From the NCBI GenBank assembly GCA_902478875.1, contig CABSMZ010000022.1:1-16936 (forward strand): a stretch of DNA of 16,936 nt, in the 5' to 3' direction. The translations under genes were made by a program, and so were the position numbers. The notes beneath the pieces were generated by a model that saw only the letters and a program-made list of their open reading frames with translations, did not search any database and was not told where the DNA came from. This document shows positions 1-6,516 of this stretch, piece by piece; the first letter of the stretch is position 1, and each line of letters begins with the position of its first letter. This DNA comes from an uncultured Collinsella sp. (GTDB taxonomy: Bacteria > Actinomycetota > Coriobacteriia > Coriobacteriales > Coriobacteriaceae).

Positions 1-15
1 GTGTATAAGAGACAG
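1..15. other. Nextera mosaic-end adapter remnant (left contig end)
   Basis: The first 15 bases, GTGTATAAGAGACAG, are the 3' part of the Tn5/Nextera mosaic end used in Illumina libraries. They are not genomic. The reading frame of the first gene becomes meaningful only from about position 17, which fits genomic DNA starting at 16. Confidence 0.95.
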
Positions 16-16
16 A

Positions 17-610
17 TTCAACCTCAAGCGTATCATTCAGGGGTGGAGTGACTCGCCGCTTACGCAGTTGGGTTGCGACCAGGCGGCGCGCGCCGGCATG
101 TTTTTACGTGCGCGCGGCATTGAGCCCGATCATGCCTACACCTCCACGCTTCATCGCACCGAGCAGACTATCGCCAACTTGTGGCCGGGCTTGGCGTACG
201 AGCGCCTGGACGGCCTGCGTGAGTGGTTCTTTGGCGACTTTGAGGCCGAGCGCGTGATGCTCATGCCCGAGCGCCCGTGGCGCGACTTCTATCGCCAGTT
301 TGGCGGCGAGGGCCAGATGCAGGTGCGCGAGCGCATGGTGGCGACGTTGACCGATCTTATGCGTCGCCCGGACCACGAGTGCGTGCTCGCGGTGAGCCAC
401 GGCTCGGCTATCAAGGAGTTCATGGACCATGTGAAGGGCGCGGCGGCCGATGAGCGCGACCGCGTGCCAGGCAACTGCTCGGTGCTGCACTTTGCGTTTG
501 ATGATGCGACGGATACGTTTGAACTGGTTGAGATTTTTACGCAGGAGGATTACGCGCGCGAGCTGGGGCTTGAACCACTTGTGGCGGCAGCAGGCCCGCA
601 GCGCGGATAA
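17..610 (+). CDS. Histidine phosphatase family protein (phosphoglycerate mutase-like), 5' truncated
   Basis: The frame is open from the adapter junction and begins FNLKRIIQGWSDSPLTQLG, the region just after the catalytic RHG motif in the histidine phosphatase superfamily. The RHG motif and roughly the first ten residues are therefore lost at the contig edge, and no real start is present. The second conserved histidine is in AVSHGSAIKEF (about codon 127 of the visible part), and the acidic loop LREWFFGDFEAE matches the family's proton-donor region. Such enzymes use a phosphohistidine intermediate to move or remove phosphate from small metabolites or proteins; the substrate here cannot be read. 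The protein is probably cytosolic, as no membrane segment is seen in the visible part. A TTG at 68 is only an internal codon, not the start. The gene is convergent with the DUF1015-like gene, with a shared hairpin terminator between them. Confidence 0.9.
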   Translation, partial: FNLKRIIQGWSDSPLTQLGCDQAARAGMFLRARGIEPDHAYTSTLHRTEQTIANLWPGLAYERLDGLREWFFGDFEAERVMLMPERPWRDFYRQFGGEGQMQVRERMVATLTDLMRRPDHECVLAVSHGSAIKEFMDHVKGAAADERDRVPGNCSVLHFAFDDATDTFELVEIFTQEDYARELGLEPLVAAAGPQRG

Positions 611-656
611 CGCGAGCGCGGCGGCACGGGTCGCCGGCATACTTCTCGACGCAAAA

Positions 657-699
657 GGGGCGGAGATGCATGTACCTGCTGCATCTCCGCCCCCTGTTT
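657..699. terminator. Bidirectional rho-independent terminator
   Basis: A perfect 14-bp stem, GGGGCGGAGATGCA (657-670) with its complement at 680-693, closes a 9-nt loop. Plus-strand transcripts end in CTGTTTG. Minus-strand transcripts end in TTTTGC, from the AAAA at 653-656. It lies between the convergent histidine phosphatase and DUF1015-like genes, so it probably serves both. Confidence 0.85.
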
Positions 700-738
700 G
701 TTGAGCTGCCGATTTTTGTGCTGGGCGGTCTGGTCTTG

Positions 739-1422
739 CTAGAACCGCGCGACCTGGTGCGTGAGCAGACCTGTCGGAACTTGCGGCGCGGCGCCGCTGA
801 CCTGCGCGGCGGGGAAGAGCACGGCAACGGTAAAGTTGAACGGCTCCTTGCCGGTGTACGTTCCGGCGGCACGGGCCTCATCGGCCAGCAGCTGCGACGC
901 CCCGGTCAGAGCGGCCGCGTAGGCGGGGTCGTCGGTCAGTGCCGGCTCTGTTGCTTGGTCGAGCATAGCGCGGATGGCCCCGACGGCATCCTCGCGCTTG
1001 ACCTCCCACGCGCGGTGCGTAATGCCCGCGGGGTCGGTAACGGCGTAGAGCGACGCGCCCTCTTTGGCGGCGCCCAGGATGATATCCATGACGGGCGAGG
1101 CCTCGTAGGCGAGCGACACGGGGCGCGGCTGCACCTTGAGCTCGGCGATCGCGCGCGCGGCGGCAGCCACGTCGGCGCTGGCATCGCCCTTGCCGCCCGC
1201 AAGTACACTCGTCGGGCAGATCGCCACGACACCCGTCACACGTCCCGGCTCGCCCGAGCATTCGTACACGTAATACGCCGCACCCGGGTCCTTGAGCATC
1301 AGACCATCGGCAATGGCTCCGCGCAGAGCATCGTTGCCGCTCAGGATGCTGCCCATTGCAGGCAGCGCCTCGAGCACGCGGTCCTGAGCCGGGCGGATGC
1401 AGGGAAACGGAAGTGCTTTCAT
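739..1422 (-). CDS. Short DUF1015-like protein
   Basis: This is a 227-residue protein. DUF1015 family features are visible: LMLKDPGAAYYVYE and TGVVAICPTSVL resemble the family's 'paFYVYr...tGiva' core. Residues about 90-150 carry the 'PVSLAYEASP' and 'LYAVTDPAGITHRAW' blocks. The C-terminal part TDDPAYAAAL...FTVAVLFPA resembles the region that normally reads 'ADGHHRYeaAl...', but the HHR signature is absent. Family members are usually around 400 residues or more, so this copy is short and degenerate. Its function is unknown. DUF1015 genes are often found beside serC and serA, which lie a few kilobases upstream on the same strand here. The ATG at 1422 is preceded by AGGA seven bases away. The gene starts 39 bp after the M20 peptidase stop, so the two are probably co-transcribed. 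No signal peptide is seen. Confidence 0.75.
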   Translation of the reverse strand: MKALPFPCIRPAQDRVLEALPAMGSILSGNDALRGAIADGLMLKDPGAAYYVYECSGEPGRVTGVVAICPTSVLAGGKGDASADVAAAARAIAELKVQPRPVSLAYEASPVMDIILGAAKEGASLYAVTDPAGITHRAWEVKREDAVGAIRAMLDQATEPALTDDPAYAAALTGASQLLADEARAAGTYTGKEPFNFTVAVLFPAAQVSGAAPQVPTGLLTHQVARF

Positions 1423-1461
1423 GGGCGGTCCTAACGCACGAGTCGGTTTGTTCGCGGCTTA

Positions 1462-2682
1462 TTATGCCCCAACTTGCCCATTCGCGTCCCAGAGCACGTT
1501 ATCGGCGAGCGCGATGAGCACGTTCTGGCAGCGAACGATATCGGCGTGGGACACATATTCGTTGGGCTTGTGCGCGAGCGCGAGCGACCCGGGACCGTAA
1601 CTCATGCAATTGCGGTTACCTGTCTTGCCGGCAATGACGGCGGTGTCGGTGTAGCCGGTAAAGAAGCCGACGGTCGTGTCCGCGTCCGTCACGTCATCGG
1701 CGGCACGCTTGAGCGCTGCTAGAAGGGGAGAGTTCGGGTCGCGCTCGATGGCGGGGCGGTCGCCCGTCACGGTGTAGCTGCCATGGCAACCGGGGACCGC
1801 GGCTTCGGCGCCGGCGATGGCCTGCTCTACCATGCGCTTCGCGACGGCCGTATCAGTCGGCGGAGTCAGGCGCATATCGACCCAGACCTTGGCGCGGTCG
1901 GGCACGACATAGGGGCGATATCCGCCCTCGATTTGGCCAAACGTGATGGTCGAAGGCCCCAGTTCATCGTGCGCGGGCAGCGCCATAAACGCGCGACGGA
2001 GCGAACACACGACCTCGGCCATGGCGGCGACGGCATCCGCGCCCTTCCAGGGCTGGCTCGCATGCGCCGTCACGCCAGTCATTTCAATTTCGAACCACGT
2101 ACGCCCCTTGTGCGCCACCTGGATCTGTCCGTCGGTGGGTTCGGTGTCCAGCACCCATTCACGCGAGCCGACCCAGCCGGCATCGATCGCGGCCTCTGAG
2201 CCGCGCATAAAGTCCTCCTCGTCGACCGAGCAGATGAGCGAAAAGCCGCGGCGGGGCAGCTCGCCTTCTGCCGCCACGCGCTCGAGTGTATGGACCAGTG
2301 CGGCAATGGCGCAGGCCAGGCCACCCTTCATATCGCAGGCGCCGCGGCCATAGAGTTTATCGTTGCGCACGATCGCTCCGAGCGGCGGAATGTCCGCGTC
2401 CCAGCCATCGCCCAGCGTAACGGTATCCATATGGCAGATATAGACGAGCCGTGGCTCGTCGCTCAGTCCCGGCACGGTGACCATAAGGTTGCGGCGCCCG
2501 GGCAGCACCTCGAGTTCCTCAACCTGCACGGCATCGAGTACCGGATGGCTCAGCTGCGCCAACCGTTCCTCAACCAACGCTTTGATATAGCGTTCAATCT
2601 CGCCCTCATACGCACCTGGGTCGGAACTGTCGATCCGCACGAGCCCTTGCGTAAGCCGCCAAGCAAAATCTGTATCAACCAT
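1462..2682 (-). CDS. M20 family metallopeptidase (ArgE/DapE-type deacylase or dipeptidase)
   Basis: This is a 406-residue zinc-dependent amidohydrolase, a normal family length. From the ATG at 2682 the expected metal ligands and catalytic residues are all visible: H84 and D86 in YICHMDTV, D117 in YGRGACDMKGG, the catalytic/ligand pair E155-E156 in CSVDEED, E181 in LDTEPTDG, H207 in GVTAHASQP (dimerisation-domain histidine) and H371 in LALAHKPNE. The substrate is an N-acylated amino acid or small peptide and cannot be named from the sequence. The frame extends 49 codons further to 2829, but that extension crosses the serA terminator. ATG 2682 has GAGGTG five bases upstream and is chosen. A TACAAT -10-like box lies about 34 bases upstream inside a short palindrome. 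It is first in an operon with the DUF1015-like gene and is probably cytosolic. Confidence 0.9.
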   Translation of the reverse strand: MVDTDFAWRLTQGLVRIDSSDPGAYEGEIERYIKALVEERLAQLSHPVLDAVQVEELEVLPGRRNLMVTVPGLSDEPRLVYICHMDTVTLGDGWDADIPPLGAIVRNDKLYGRGACDMKGGLACAIAALVHTLERVAAEGELPRRGFSLICSVDEEDFMRGSEAAIDAGWVGSREWVLDTEPTDGQIQVAHKGRTWFEIEMTGVTAHASQPWKGADAVAAMAEVVCSLRRAFMALPAHDELGPSTITFGQIEGGYRPYVVPDRAKVWVDMRLTPPTDTAVAKRMVEQAIAGAEAAVPGCHGSYTVTGDRPAIERDPNSPLLAALKRAADDVTDADTTVGFFTGYTDTAVIAGKTGNRNCMSYGPGSLALAHKPNEYVSHADIVRCQNVLIALADNVLWDANGQVGA

Positions 2683-2708
2683 AGGCACCTCACAGATAGT
2701 TAGGTCAA

Positions 2709-2723
2709 CATACAGATTGTATG
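2709..2723 (-). promoter_or_regulatory. Candidate promoter -10 overlapped by a palindrome (M20 peptidase operon)
   Basis: On the minus strand the sequence reads CATACAATCTGTATG, an inverted repeat of CATACA and TGTATG with a 3-nt centre. It contains TACAAT (2716-2721), a good -10 element about 34 bases before the peptidase start. No convincing -35 is seen. A repressor-type operator is a plausible reading. Confidence 0.4.
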
Positions 2724-2757
2724 CCAAGAAGCGGCTCGGTGCATTTAATGGAGCGCT

Positions 2758-2798
2758 CACAAAAACGGGGGCGCCTCTCGTGCGAAAGGCGCCCCCGT
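2758..2798 (-). terminator. Rho-independent terminator of serC-serA
   Basis: A 12-bp GC-rich stem, ACGGGGGCGCCT (2765-2776) with AGGCGCCCCCGT (2787-2798), has a 10-nt loop. On the minus strand it is followed directly by TTTTTGTG. It lies about 60 bases past the serA stop and before the M20 gene promoter, so it separates the two minus-strand operons. Confidence 0.88.
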
Positions 2799-2859
2799 GG
2801 GCATTCAATGTCAGTGACGGGCAGGCCACATGGGGAACTGCCCGTCAGATCAGCCGGCG

Positions 2860-4023
2860 CTACTTGATCACGCGCACGCGATACATCGACGGAATCTGCT
2901 TGAGCGCCTCGATGGTGCTGCTGTCCAGGTGCTCGTCGGTGTCGAACATGGTGTAAGCGTTCTCGCCAGCGGACTCGTTGGTCATACGCTGCACGTTGGC
3001 GTTGTCCTTGGCGAGAATGGCCGTGATCTGGCCGATCATGTTGGGCACGTTGGCGTGCAGGCAGGCGATGCGGCTCGCGGCGCGCGCCTTGCCCATGCTG
3101 CAGGCGGGGTAGTTGACGCTGTGCGCGATGTTGCCGTTCTCCAGGTAATCCTTAAGCTCGCTGATGGCCATGTCGGCGCAGTTGGCCTCGGCCTCGCCGG
3201 TGCCGGCGCCCGAGTGCGTGGTGATAAACGTGTTCGGCATATTGACGGTCTTGGGCGTGGCAAAGTCGCAACTAAACCAGCTGAGCTTGCCCTCGCGCAG
3301 TGCGGCGTCAACGGCGTCCTCGTCAATGATGGTCTCGCGTGCGTAGTTGATCAGCACGGCGCCCGGGGCCAGCAGGTTGATCTGCTCGGTGCTGATCATA
3401 CCGATGGTGTCGGCCTTGCTGGGCACGTGCACGGTGAGATAGTCGCAGCCGCGGCAGAGGTCCTCGAGCGTGCCCACGCGCTGCACCTCGCGGCTCAGCA
3501 CCCATGCGTGCTCGACGGAAATGAACGGATCGTAGCCGTAGACGTCCATGCCCAGATCGACGCAGGCGTTGGCGACCTTGGATCCCACGTTGCCCAGACC
3601 GATGACGCCGATGCGCTTGCCCTTGAGCTCGCGGCCCACAAAGGCCTTCTTGGCCTTCTCGGCGTCGACCTGGATCTCGGGGTCGTCGGCGTTGTCACGC
3701 ACCCAGTTCATTGATTGCACCACGCCGCGGCTCGAGAGCACCAGCATGCCTAGGACGAGCTCCTTGACGGCGTTGCTGTTGGCGCCGGGGGAGTTAAAGA
3801 CGACGACGCCCTTCTTGGCGTACTCCTCGACGGGGATGTTGTTGACACCGGCGCCGCAGCGGGCGATGGCGCGGATGCCCTCGGGCAGCTCGTAGCCGTG
3901 CAGGTCGGTCGAGCGCATCAGGATGGCGTCGGCCTCTTCGGCGGTGCTCACAAATTCGTAGCCCTCGCCAAACTCGACTTTGCCGTCCTTGGTGATGTCG
4001 TCGATGGTCTTAATCTTACGCAT
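2860..4023 (-). CDS. serA: D-3-phosphoglycerate dehydrogenase with C-terminal ACT domain
   Basis: This is a 387-residue cytosolic enzyme that oxidises 3-phosphoglycerate to 3-phosphohydroxypyruvate with NAD, the first step of serine synthesis. The order is a substrate-binding half (1-100), a Rossmann domain with GLGNVG at 142-147, the return of the substrate domain, and an ACT regulatory domain from about residue 317 (ACLHANVPNMIGQI). Catalytic Arg229 is in NYARETIID and catalytic His270 in TTHSGAG. The usual catalytic glutamate of the family is not found between them: residues 249-270 contain no Glu, and Pro257 sits where 'EP' normally lies (my alignment). The ATG at 4023 has AAGGAG seven bases upstream. 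It is the second gene after serC, with a 70-bp gap, and both supply the same pathway. The ACT domain suggests feedback control by serine. Confidence 0.95.
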   Translation of the reverse strand: MRKIKTIDDITKDGKVEFGEGYEFVSTAEEADAILMRSTDLHGYELPEGIRAIARCGAGVNNIPVEEYAKKGVVVFNSPGANSNAVKELVLGMLVLSSRGVVQSMNWVRDNADDPEIQVDAEKAKKAFVGRELKGKRIGVIGLGNVGSKVANACVDLGMDVYGYDPFISVEHAWVLSREVQRVGTLEDLCRGCDYLTVHVPSKADTIGMISTEQINLLAPGAVLINYARETIIDEDAVDAALREGKLSWFSCDFATPKTVNMPNTFITTHSGAGTGEAEANCADMAISELKDYLENGNIAHSVNYPACSMGKARAASRIACLHANVPNMIGQITAILAKDNANVQRMTNESAGENAYTMFDTDEHLDSSTIEALKQIPSMYRVRVIK

Positions 4024-4077
4024 GGAAAAACTCCTTAGCAGGTTTGGTTTAAACAGGTGGTTTGAAGTGGCTGGTCG

Positions 4078-4094
4078 GCCCGCACGTTGCGGGC
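4078..4094 (-). other. Small GC hairpin at the serC stop codon
   Basis: GCCCGCA (4078-4084) pairs with TGCGGGC (4088-4094) across a 3-nt loop, touching the first base of the serC TAG. No U-run follows on the minus strand, so it is not a complete terminator. It could partly attenuate or stabilise the serC-serA transcript. Confidence 0.4.
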
Positions 4095-5218
4095 TAGTTA
4101 GATCGCGGACTCAAACTATGCTGCGCTTCGAAGTCCTTCATGTACGAGGCCAGTGCCCGCACATCTTCCATGGTTACGGCGTTGTAGACGCTGGCGCGCA
4201 TACCGCCCACCAGGCGATGGCCCTTGACGTTTTGAATCTGGTGCTCGGCCGCGCCTGCGACAAAGGCCGCGTCGAGTTCGGCTTCGTCGGTGCGGAAGGT
4301 GACGTTGGCGATGGAGCGACTGTCGGCCTGCGCGGTGCCATGGAACAGCTCGCTGTGCTCGAGCAGGTTGTAGAGTAGGTTAGCCTTGGTCCAGTTGCGC
4401 TCGGCCATGGCGGCAAGTCCGCCGGTCTGCTCAACCCAACGGAACACCTTGCCGCACACGTAGATGCCAAAGGTGTTGGGCGTGTTGAGCATGGAACCCT
4501 TGGCGGCCTGGGCCTTAAGGTCCAGGTACTGCGGCGTCTGCGCAAAGGCTGGGCCATCTGCGATGAGGTCGTCGCGCACGATGACCACAGTCACGCCCGC
4601 AGCGCCGGCGTTTTTCTGCGCGCCGGCGTAAATGAGCCCGTAGCGCTCAACGTCGAGCGGCTGTGACAAAAAGCAGCTCGAGACATCGGCGACCAGCGGT
4701 ACGTCGCCGCAGTTGGGCAGCTCGTGGTACATGGTGCCAAAGATGGTGTTGTTCTGGCAGATGTAGACGTAGTCGAGCCCGTCGCCTGTGGCCTCGGCGG
4801 CAATGCGCGCGTTGATGTCGGCCATGGTGGGTATGCGGTCGAAATTGGTGCCCTCGGAGCTCGCGAGCAGCACGGCCTCGCCGTACTTGGCGGCCTCCTT
4901 GTACGCCTTGTTGGCAAAGTTGCCGGTCACGATGTAGCCGGCGCGCCCGCGGCGCATGAGGTTCATGGGGATACCCGCAAACTGCAGCGTGGCGCCGCCC
5001 TGCAAAAACAGGACGCGGTAGTTGTCGGGGATGCTCAGCAGGCGACGCAGGGTTGCCTCGGCGTCGTCGATGATCTGCTGGTACATGCTAGATCGATGGC
5101 TCATCTCGAGCACGGACATGCCGCAACCGCGGTAGTCCATCATCTCGTCGGCGATCTCGGCGAGCACGCTTGTAGGCAGTGCGGCCGGGCCAGCTGAGAA
5201 GTTGTGCACACGTGCCAT
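4094..5218 (-). CDS. serC: Phosphoserine aminotransferase
   Basis: This is a 374-residue PLP enzyme of the class V aminotransferase fold. It converts 3-phosphohydroxypyruvate and glutamate to O-phosphoserine and 2-oxoglutarate, the second step of serine synthesis. The N-terminus MARVHNFSAGPAALP is the family signature. QGGAT (73-77) forms part of the cofactor phosphate pocket, D178 in VADVSSCFLSQP binds the pyridine nitrogen, and K202 in AGAQKNAGAAG is the Schiff-base lysine. HRSS (41-44) is the conserved active-site stretch after EMSH. The length is normal. The ATG at 5218 has an AAGGGGGA ribosome binding site upstream. serA follows 70 bp later, so the two form a serC-serA operon. A weak TAAAGT-type -10 may lie near 5257-5262 on the minus strand, but no -35 is clear. 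Confidence 0.96.
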   Translation of the reverse strand: MARVHNFSAGPAALPTSVLAEIADEMMDYRGCGMSVLEMSHRSSMYQQIIDDAEATLRRLLSIPDNYRVLFLQGGATLQFAGIPMNLMRRGRAGYIVTGNFANKAYKEAAKYGEAVLLASSEGTNFDRIPTMADINARIAAEATGDGLDYVYICQNNTIFGTMYHELPNCGDVPLVADVSSCFLSQPLDVERYGLIYAGAQKNAGAAGVTVVIVRDDLIADGPAFAQTPQYLDLKAQAAKGSMLNTPNTFGIYVCGKVFRWVEQTGGLAAMAERNWTKANLLYNLLEHSELFHGTAQADSRSIANVTFRTDEAELDAAFVAGAAEHQIQNVKGHRLVGGMRASVYNAVTMEDVRALASYMKDFEAQHSLSPRSN

Positions 5219-5349
5219 CTTCTAGTTCCCCCTTGTAGTCGTTTGGACGTTCGGGATACTTTAGCACAGTGGAGCGCCAGGCGCGACCGCATCACAGCAA
5301 AACCCGAGTGCGCCGCTATGATTTACAGGATGGTTACATGGGGGAGGGC

Positions 5350-5523
5350 TTATCTCGAGGCTCGCATCCGATCCGTCTCGGCCTTCGCTTGTTTCCAGGG
5401 GCGCACACGACCGTTGGTGAGGTCGTCATAACCATGAGCGATGGTACGTTGAATGTGATCTTCGCGTTCCTGAATGGTAGTTAGCGCGCGCGTCTGATTA
5501 GAAATAGGCTTTACGACAGGCAT
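5350..5523 (-). CDS. Small antitoxin-like ORF, probably degenerate Phd/YefM type
   Basis: This is a 57-residue ORF. The start MPVVKPIS resembles the opening of Phd/YefM antitoxins, and the C-terminal half (IQRTIAHGYDDLTNGRVRPWKQAKAE) resembles the toxin-binding tail seen in many small antitoxins. The central DNA-binding section of a normal 80-90 residue protein is missing. The ATG at 5523 has AAGGAG six bases upstream, which supports a translated gene. The frame runs a further eight codons to 5547 without a better start. No toxin gene lies on either side. It is therefore either an orphan, internally deleted antitoxin or an unrelated small protein; the family call is tentative. A palindrome covers its promoter region, as expected for autoregulation. 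It is divergent from the BREX genes. Confidence 0.5.
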   Translation of the reverse strand: MPVVKPISNQTRALTTIQEREDHIQRTIAHGYDDLTNGRVRPWKQAKAETDRMRASR

Positions 5524-5535
5524 ATGAAACTCCTT

Positions 5536-5563
5536 ACATAGAATCATATGTATAACTCTATGT
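5536..5563. promoter_or_regulatory. Palindrome over the promoter of the antitoxin-like ORF
   Basis: ACATAGA (5536-5542) and TCTATGT (5557-5563) form a 7-bp inverted repeat around a 14-nt centre containing CATATG. On the minus strand the centre holds TATACA and TATGAT, either of which could be a -10 for the ORF at 5523. Operators like this are typical of autoregulated antitoxins. Confidence 0.45.
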
Positions 5564-5709
5564 TGAGTGTAGCGGAGGGTGGCGTTGGGCGTGTGCGTGC
5601 CTGCATTCGTAAGCGCGGTTGTCTGGCAAGTGTGATTTGGGGCGACCTCGTTAAAGTTTCTAAGCTGCGAAAATGACCGTTAACCGGATTTAATTTTATT
5701 GCTCAACAT

Positions 5710-5752
5710 TTGACACTCTGGGCGTGGTAACTTTTTTACCAACAGGTATGAT
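5710..5752 (+). promoter_or_regulatory. Promoter-like boxes upstream of the BREX operon (weak)
   Basis: A perfect TTGACA (5710-5715) and a TATGAT (5747-5752) lie in an AT-rich stretch ahead of brxA, but they are 31 bases apart, so they do not form one standard promoter. TATGAT is the better -10 candidate. TTTGACAC occurs again at 5807-5814, which may make it a repeated binding site instead of a -35. Confidence 0.25.
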
Positions 5753-5755
5753 TAT

Positions 5756-5803
5756 TGTCATGTGCGCCGCGCCTGCCTGCCGGGTTGCGGCGCACTTGTG
5801 ACA
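5756..5803 (+). promoter_or_regulatory. Imperfect inverted repeat / leader hairpin ahead of brxA
   Basis: TGTCA-t-GTGCGCCGC (5756-5770) is mirrored by GCGGCGCAC-ttg-TGACA (5787-5803) around a 16-nt centre. The inner 9-bp arms match perfectly. No U-run follows, so it is unlikely to be a simple terminator. It lies 28 bases before the brxA start and could be an operator or a leader structure. Confidence 0.4.
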
Positions 5804-5818
5804 GCCTTTGACACCCTT

Positions 5819-5833
5819 GGAGCGTGTACTGTG
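5819..5833 (+). promoter_or_regulatory. Ribosome binding site and GTG start of brxA
   Basis: GGAG (5819-5822) is eight bases before GTG 5831, the only well-spaced Shine-Dalgarno and start pair before the conserved BrxA coding region. The internal ATG at 5898 has no Shine-Dalgarno in front of it. The start codon also sits in a small TGTGG/CCACA inverted repeat (5830-5845). Confidence 0.6.
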
Positions 5834-6515
5834 GATGTAACCACAAAAAGCGTTCGGGGGGGGGGGGCTCACCCGCGAGCAATTCCTCCCGCATGAGATG
5901 CACATCGTCGCTGCCCTTCGCATGCAGGGCGCAAGCAACGAGCAGGTCATTGTACGCGTAAAGAGCGAGAACCTCTTTCAATATCCCACGGAGCGCATGG
6001 TCGCCAACCGCGCAACCGTGTGCCTTCGCCGCCTTGACGCCATGGTGCCCACGGACGCCGTATGCGCCGCGCGCGGCATCGACCCCAAAACCGCCGTCGA
6101 GGCTGCGTCATCCCTAACCAGGCTCATGGCATCCGGCACTCCTACGCAGGCGGACCAGGCCATCTTCTACAGCATGATCTGCCGCTACGATATCGTGCGC
6201 GAGCTCGTGCTCGTCGAGATAGGGGAGCGCCTACAAAACTTCGATTATGCCTTTACGGCGGTTGACCTCAACGCCTTTATGACGCGCTTTACCACGGAGT
6301 ATCCGGACGCGGCCCGCTGGACCGAGGCCACGGTCAAGCGCATTAAGGGCTCGCTTCGCCAGACGCTCCGCCACGCCGGTCTTATCGGCGAGGGTATGGG
6401 TCCGGAGTCCGAGCGCCTGTCACCACTCTTCCTCGATTCCGATGTCGAGCGAGCCTTGGTTCAGCTGGGCGAGCAGTCGCTTATCGCGGCCCTTACCGGC
6501 AGGGTGGTGATGTAG
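5831..6515 (+). CDS. brxA: BREX protein BrxA (DUF1819), frame broken at a poly-G tract
   Basis: BrxA is a small conserved protein required in type 1 BREX phage defence and is thought to bind nucleic acid. The family core is clear: LTREQFLPHEMHIVAAL, then SENLFQYPTERM and CLRRLDAM. These residues begin at 5868, before the first ATG at 5898, so that ATG would cut off conserved sequence. The frame containing them has a TAA at 5838 and no start before 5868. GTG 5831 has a proper ribosome binding site but is one base out of frame because the intervening run is 12 G. With 11 G it would encode a 227-residue protein beginning MDVTTKSVRGGGLTREQF. As assembled, translation from 5831 stops after 21 codons at the TGA 5894-5896, and only an unsupported 205-residue product from 5898 is possible. 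Either this is a phase-OFF copy or the G count is a sequencing error. The stop is 1 bp before brxB. Confidence 0.85.
5856..5867 (+). repeat. G12 homopolymer tract, candidate contingency locus
   Basis: Twelve consecutive G lie between the brxA start GTG and its conserved N-terminus. Runs of this length are prone to slipped-strand mispairing. 8, 11 or 14 G put GTG 5831 in frame with BrxA; the 12 seen here do not. The length may also be misjudged by short-read sequencing. Confidence 0.8.
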
Positions 6516-6516
6516 C

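Noticed and set aside
2683..2829. A 49-residue N-terminal extension of the M20 peptidase
   Set aside because: It would cross the serA terminator and the peptidase's own promoter, and ATG 2682 has a good ribosome binding site and starts at the normal family N-terminus.
2830..3714. A 294-codon plus-strand frame opposite serA
   Set aside because: serA fills the minus strand with clear Rossmann and ACT motifs. The plus frame is Val/Gly/Ala/His-rich antisense sequence with no recognisable domain.
5736..5981. Short minus-strand frames across the poly-G tract
   Set aside because: They read through the tract as Pro-Pro-Pro-Pro, have no ribosome binding site and overlap the conserved BrxA N-terminus on the other strand.
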